NCBI RefSeq assembly: GCF_007197755.1
Contig: NZ_CP041636.1
Location: forward strand, 3,694,001 to 3,758,000
Direction of reading: 5' to 3'
DNA: 64,000 nt
Origin: Ferrovibrio terrae
GTDB taxonomy: Bacteria > Pseudomonadota > Alphaproteobacteria > Ferrovibrionales > Ferrovibrionaceae
Made by a program: the position numbers and the translations under genes
Notes under the pieces: model-generated
Databases searched by the model: none
What the model was told of the DNA's origin: nothing
The model's input: the letters and a program-made list of their open reading frames with translations, nothing else
Part shown: positions 60,334 through 64,000 of the stretch, in pieces
Numbering within the stretch: position 1 is the stretch's first letter
Layout: each line of letters begins with the position of its first letter

Positions 60334-62019
60334 TCACCGGTCGCTATGATGCGTCTTGGCCTGGATGCCGGCATCGCGGATCTGGCTCAAAGTCTGGCGC
60401 GGCGTCAGTGCTTCGGGATCGAGCTTGATCTCGATGATCGCCGGCTTGCCGCTTTTCTGCGCACGTTCGAAAGCTGCCGCAAAGTCTTCCGTGCGCTCCA
60501 CCGTCTCGCCATGGCCGCCGAAGGCACGCGCATAAGCCGCGAAATCGGGATTACGCAATTCCGTGCCACTGATCCGCGCCGGATACTCGCGCTCCTGATG
60601 CATGCGGATGGTGCCATACATGCCATTGTTCACGACGATGGCAATGATGTTGGCGCCATATTGCAAGGCTGTTGCGAATTCCTGGCCGGTCATCAGGAAG
60701 CAGCCATCGCCAGCAAATGCGACGACCGTGCGCTGCGGATTGACCAGCTTGGCCGCGACTGCCGCCGGCAGACCGTAGCCCATCGAGCCCGAGGTCGGCG
60801 CGAGCTGGTCGCTGTGGCGACGATAGCGATGAAAGCGGTGGATCCAGGTGGCGTAGTTGCCGGCGCCATTGCAGAAGACCGCATCGGCAGGCAGCGTTTC
60901 GTCAAGCCACTTCATGATCTGCGACATCTGCACGTCGCCCGGCGAGGTCACCGGTGCCTGCCAGGCTTCATAGTCGACGCGCGACTGTTTCGTGGCTGCC
61001 GCCCAGGCCTTGCCGTCCAGCGGCCCCATCTTGGTCAGCGCTGCGGCGAAGGCGGCGTTGCTGGCATGGATCGGCAGATCGGCGGAATAGACGCGGTTGA
61101 GTTCTTCGGCGCCGGCATGCACATGCACGATCTTCTGGCTCGGCACCGGAATGCCCAGCATGGTGTAGCCGCCGGTCGTCATCTCGCCGAGCTTGGAACC
61201 CATCACCAGCAGCAGGTCTGCCTCTTTCACGCGTGCCTGCAGCTTGGGATTGATGCCGATGCCGACATCGCCGACATAGTTCGGCCAGTCGTTGTCGATA
61301 TAATCCTGGCGGCGGAACACCGCGCCGACGGAAATGTCCGACGCGCCGGCCCATTCCTGCACCTGCTCGCGCACGCGTTCGCTCCAGCCACTGCCGCCCA
61401 CGACCATGAAAGGCTTCTTCGCATCCTGCAGCATGGCCTTGAGCTGCGCCATCTGCTCCATCGAGGGATGCGCCTCGGCCGGAATGATCGCGCGACCATC
61501 GGCACACTCGACCACATCAGTCAGCATGTCTTCCGGCAGCGCCAGCACCACAGGCCCGCGCCGGCCCGACATCGCCACCGAAAACGCCCGGCTGATGAAT
61601 TCAGGGATGCGCGCGGCGTCGTCGATCTGCGCCACCCACTTGGCCATCTGGCCGAACATGCGGCGGTAGTCGACTTCCTGGAAGGCCTCGCGCTCGATCA
61701 TGTCACGACCGACCTGGCCGATGAACAGGATCATCGGCGTGGAATCCTGGTACGCGACATGCACACCAGCCGAAGCATTGGTCGCGCCCGGACCGCGCGT
61801 CACCATGCAGATGCCCGGCTTGCCGGTGGTCTTGCCATAGGCATCCGCCATCATGGCGGCGCCGCCTTCCTGTCGGCAGATCACGAACTTCATGTGGTTG
61901 GTGTGATCGTGCATCGCATCCAGCACGGCGAGGAAACTCTCGCCCGGCACGCCGAAGGCCATGTCAACGCCATGCAGGCGCAACTGCTCGACCAGGATCT
62001 GACCACCACTGCGTTTCAT
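60334..62019 (-). CDS. ThDP-dependent enzyme (acetolactate synthase-like)
   Basis: A 561-aa thiamine-diphosphate enzyme of the POX/AHAS type. Catalytic E51 lies in CRQEGGAAMMADAYG. The ThDP motif GDGCFLMTGQEFATALQYGANIIAIVVNN is near residue 440. The middle domain is complete. There is no FAD signature or small regulatory subunit next to it, so the reaction could be a decarboxylation or carboligation other than branched-chain synthesis. It follows the NIPSNAP gene by 23 bp on the same strand. Confidence 0.9.
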   Translation of the reverse strand: MKRSGGQILVEQLRLHGVDMAFGVPGESFLAVLDAMHDHTNHMKFVICRQEGGAAMMADAYGKTTGKPGICMVTRGPGATNASAGVHVAYQDSTPMILFIGQVGRDMIEREAFQEVDYRRMFGQMAKWVAQIDDAARIPEFISRAFSVAMSGRRGPVVLALPEDMLTDVVECADGRAIIPAEAHPSMEQMAQLKAMLQDAKKPFMVVGGSGWSERVREQVQEWAGASDISVGAVFRRQDYIDNDWPNYVGDVGIGINPKLQARVKEADLLLVMGSKLGEMTTGGYTMLGIPVPSQKIVHVHAGAEELNRVYSADLPIHASNAAFAAALTKMGPLDGKAWAAATKQSRVDYEAWQAPVTSPGDVQMSQIMKWLDETLPADAVFCNGAGNYATWIHRFHRYRRHSDQLAPTSGSMGYGLPAAVAAKLVNPQRTVVAFAGDGCFLMTGQEFATALQYGANIIAIVVNNGMYGTIRMHQEREYPARISGTELRNPDFAAYARAFGGHGETVERTEDFAAAFERAQKSGKPAIIEIKLDPEALTPRQTLSQIRDAGIQAKTHHSDR

Positions 62020-62042
62020 AACCGGAACTCTCTGCTGGATGA

Positions 62043-62366
62043 TTAGCGCTTGAACTTGAAGAAGCTCGCCGGGGTCATCAGCTGGGTCTGCTGGCCGGTC
62101 AGATACCCGGCTTCGGCACTGGCCTTCAGGAAGGCCTGCCAGTCCGGGTCGGCCTGCATCCCGGCGCGCTTGGTCTCGCGATCGGCGGCGCTCTCATAGG
62201 CCCAGATATGGATATAGGTGTTGATCGGTCCGGTCTCGGTGACCAGGAAGGCAACGGGCTGGCCGAGATGGCGGGTCTGCGGCGTGAAACCCAGCTTCTC
62301 GTAGAGTTCAAGCTGCAGCTTGATGGTGCCGGGGCGGCAGGAATAGGTGCGGACGTCGAACAGCAT
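62043..62366 (-). CDS. NIPSNAP family protein
   Basis: A 107-aa dimeric ferredoxin-like fold protein, recognised by LFDVRTYSCRPGT, then GQPVAFLVTETGP and YIHIWAYESAADRETKRAGM. GAGGAA precedes the ATG at 62366. The biochemical role of the family is not settled. Here it is in an operon with a ThDP enzyme. Confidence 0.9.
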   Translation of the reverse strand: MLFDVRTYSCRPGTIKLQLELYEKLGFTPQTRHLGQPVAFLVTETGPINTYIHIWAYESAADRETKRAGMQADPDWQAFLKASAEAGYLTGQQTQLMTPASFFKFKR

Positions 62367-62551
62367 TTCCGAGGTTCCTCTGTATGAGGCAAAGGACACT
62401 AGGCAAGCCGGCGCGGCCTCGCAAGCCTGCCGCCCGGCTTGTCCTGCCGAATGACGAGCCCCAGCACCAGGCGCGGCGTTTTGCACTGCACCGCCTTGTT
62501 TGGCCGACGGAATCCCGTCATAAGCAGGGAAAGCCTGAACGGGAGGAAAGC

Positions 62552-63745
62552 ATGCAGATTGCCGCGCGGATGTCGCGTCTGGGTTCGGAAAGCGCGTTCG
62601 AGGTTCTGGCGCGCGCCAAGGCGCTGGAGGCCCAGGGCAAGAGCATCATCAACCTTGGCATTGGCCAGCCCGATTTCCCCACACCGCCGCATGTGGTCGA
62701 AGCCGCGATCAAGGCACTGCGCGACGGCCATCACGGCTATACGCCGGCCAACGGCATTCTCCCGTTGCGCGAAGCTGTCTGCGCCGAGATCGCTGGCCGC
62801 TACAAGGTGAATGTCTCACCCGATCGCATCGTGATTGTGCCGGGCGGCAAGGTGACGATGGCTACCGCCATCGAAATGTTCGGCGAGCCCGGCGCCGAGA
62901 TCATGTATCCCGATCCCGGTTTCCCGATTTACGAATCTCTCGTCAATTACACTGGCGCGAAACTCGCCGGCTATCCGCTGCTGGAAAAAAACGGCTTCGC
63001 CTTCCGCGCGGAGGACCTGCTGGCGCGCATCACGCCACAGACGCGGTTGCTGATCGTCAACTCGCCGGCCAACCCGACCGGCGGCGTCGCGCCGGCCTCT
63101 GAAGTGAAGAAACTGGTCGAAGGGCTGCAGCGCTTCCCGCATGTCACCATCATGGCCGACGAGATCTATTCGCGGCTGGTGCTGGATGGCGACGGCACGT
63201 ATGCAAGCTTCATCCCCTATCTCGACCAGTTGGCCGACCGGCTGATCATCCTGGAGGGCTGGTCGAAGACCTATGCCATGACCGGCTGGCGTCTGGGCTG
63301 GGGCCTGTGGCCGTCGCGGCTGGCCGAGCTGGCCACCAAGCTGGCGATCAACACCCATTCCTGCGTCAACGCCCCGACGCAGTTCGCCGGCATCGCGGCG
63401 CTGACCGGTCCGCAGGACGCCGTCGAGGAAATGCGCCTGGCCTTCCGCCGACGCCGCGACCTCTGCGTCGCCGGGCTGAACAAGATTCCGGGCATGTCCT
63501 GCATCAAACCCGAGGGCGCCTTCTATGCCTTCCCCAACATCACCGGGACCGGACTGAATGCCCGGCAGATGCAGGACGGCCTGCTGGAGCAGGCCGGCGT
63601 CGCCACCATCGCCGGCACCAGCTTTGGCAGCCATGGCGAGGGGTATATCCGGCTGTCTTTCGCTGCCTCGGATCAGGCCATCTCCGAAGCCCTGGAGCGC
63701 ATCGCGACGTTTCTCAGTCAGGTCAAGCCGAAACAATGGGCATAA
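62552..63745 (+). CDS. Class I/II PLP-dependent aminotransferase
   Basis: A 397-aa fold-type I aminotransferase. GGGAGG precedes the ATG at 62552. PLP lysine is K239 (GWSKTYAMTGWRLGW). Other family residues: NLGIGQPDF near 34-42, NSPANPTG (170-177) with N174, ADEIY (D203, Y206) and a late RLSFAAS Arg. Its substrate could be aspartate, alanine or an aromatic amino acid; the sequence does not decide. It diverges from the NIPSNAP gene and lies upstream of glnB. Confidence 0.94.
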   Translation: MQIAARMSRLGSESAFEVLARAKALEAQGKSIINLGIGQPDFPTPPHVVEAAIKALRDGHHGYTPANGILPLREAVCAEIAGRYKVNVSPDRIVIVPGGKVTMATAIEMFGEPGAEIMYPDPGFPIYESLVNYTGAKLAGYPLLEKNGFAFRAEDLLARITPQTRLLIVNSPANPTGGVAPASEVKKLVEGLQRFPHVTIMADEIYSRLVLDGDGTYASFIPYLDQLADRLIILEGWSKTYAMTGWRLGWGLWPSRLAELATKLAINTHSCVNAPTQFAGIAALTGPQDAVEEMRLAFRRRRDLCVAGLNKIPGMSCIKPEGAFYAFPNITGTGLNARQMQDGLLEQAGVATIAGTSFGSHGEGYIRLSFAASDQAISEALERIATFLSQVKPKQWA

Positions 63746-63853
63746 AATTGCCTGCTTTTTGTCCAAAGAGTATAAAAAATGATCAAACAGCCCCTGCACA
63801 CTTATCCACACCCCCGTCTGTAGCGGGAATCCTGCACGTTAAGGCCGGGTTAA

Positions 63854-64000
<147 letters not shown>

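Overview
The window comes from a GC-rich alphaproteobacterial chromosome, probably a Rhodospirillales-like lineage. The signs are the mltB-rlpA-dacC-tmk-holB gene order, a tripartite tricarboxylate (Tct) transporter, a PAS_5-type sensor, a GcvA-type LysR regulator, and a sigma-54 promoter in front of a PII gene. Genus and species cannot be fixed from the sequence alone. Most of the window is ordinary chromosome; two accessory regions stand out.

Layout, left to right. (1) 1-2571: tctCBA, cut by the left edge. (2) 2747-9667: a Crp/Fnr regulator, holB-tmk-dacC-rlpA-mltB (replication clamp loader, dTMP kinase and peptidoglycan remodelling) and a YdcF-type membrane protein. (3) 9752-15345: MmgE/PrpD protein, secreted small protein, response regulator, MBL-fold protein, a LuxR regulator with a stand-alone globin. 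(4) 15401-26144: tRNA-Ser(UGA) and a 10.65-kb integrated element bounded by a 15-bp direct repeat (attL/attR). The element carries a P4-type integrase, small HTH proteins, a replication-like protein, HNH nuclease, P27-type small terminase, HK97-type capsid and a spike-like protein. It has no recognisable large terminase, portal, protease or tail genes, so it looks like a phage satellite or a strongly reduced prophage.

(5) 26164-48003 is the most unusual part. Leftward transcription would run through a giant octapeptide-repeat protein (2723 aa), a TPR-GT41 (OGT/HMW1C-like) glycosyltransferase, a second giant octapeptide-repeat protein (2856 aa), a 68-aa protein and an FkbM methyltransferase, ending at a strong terminator. 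Immediately upstream lies a UDP-glucuronate decarboxylase (UDP-xylose synthase). The giant proteins are built almost wholly of 8-residue units of the type xxL(S/T)(S/T)TQ(I/V). The units are grouped into 7- and 10-unit cassettes, and these into 24- or 31-unit super-repeats. I propose a dedicated protein-glycosylation and surface-protein system in which the GT41 enzyme modifies the Ser/Thr-rich giants, the FkbM enzyme caps the sugars, and the decarboxylase may supply a nucleotide sugar. That role is inference.

(6) 48125-54130: diguanylate cyclase, TauE/SafE permease, PAS protein, class III nucleotidyl cyclase, MFS transporter. (7) 54400-57716: a HlyD-like protein and a PilZ-bearing GT2 glycan synthase resembling the bgsBA arrangement, giving a plausible c-di-GMP-controlled exopolysaccharide. 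(8) 57767-64000: methyltransferase, LysR/EamA divergent pair, NIPSNAP and ThDP enzyme, aminotransferase, and the start of glnB behind a near-consensus sigma-54 promoter.
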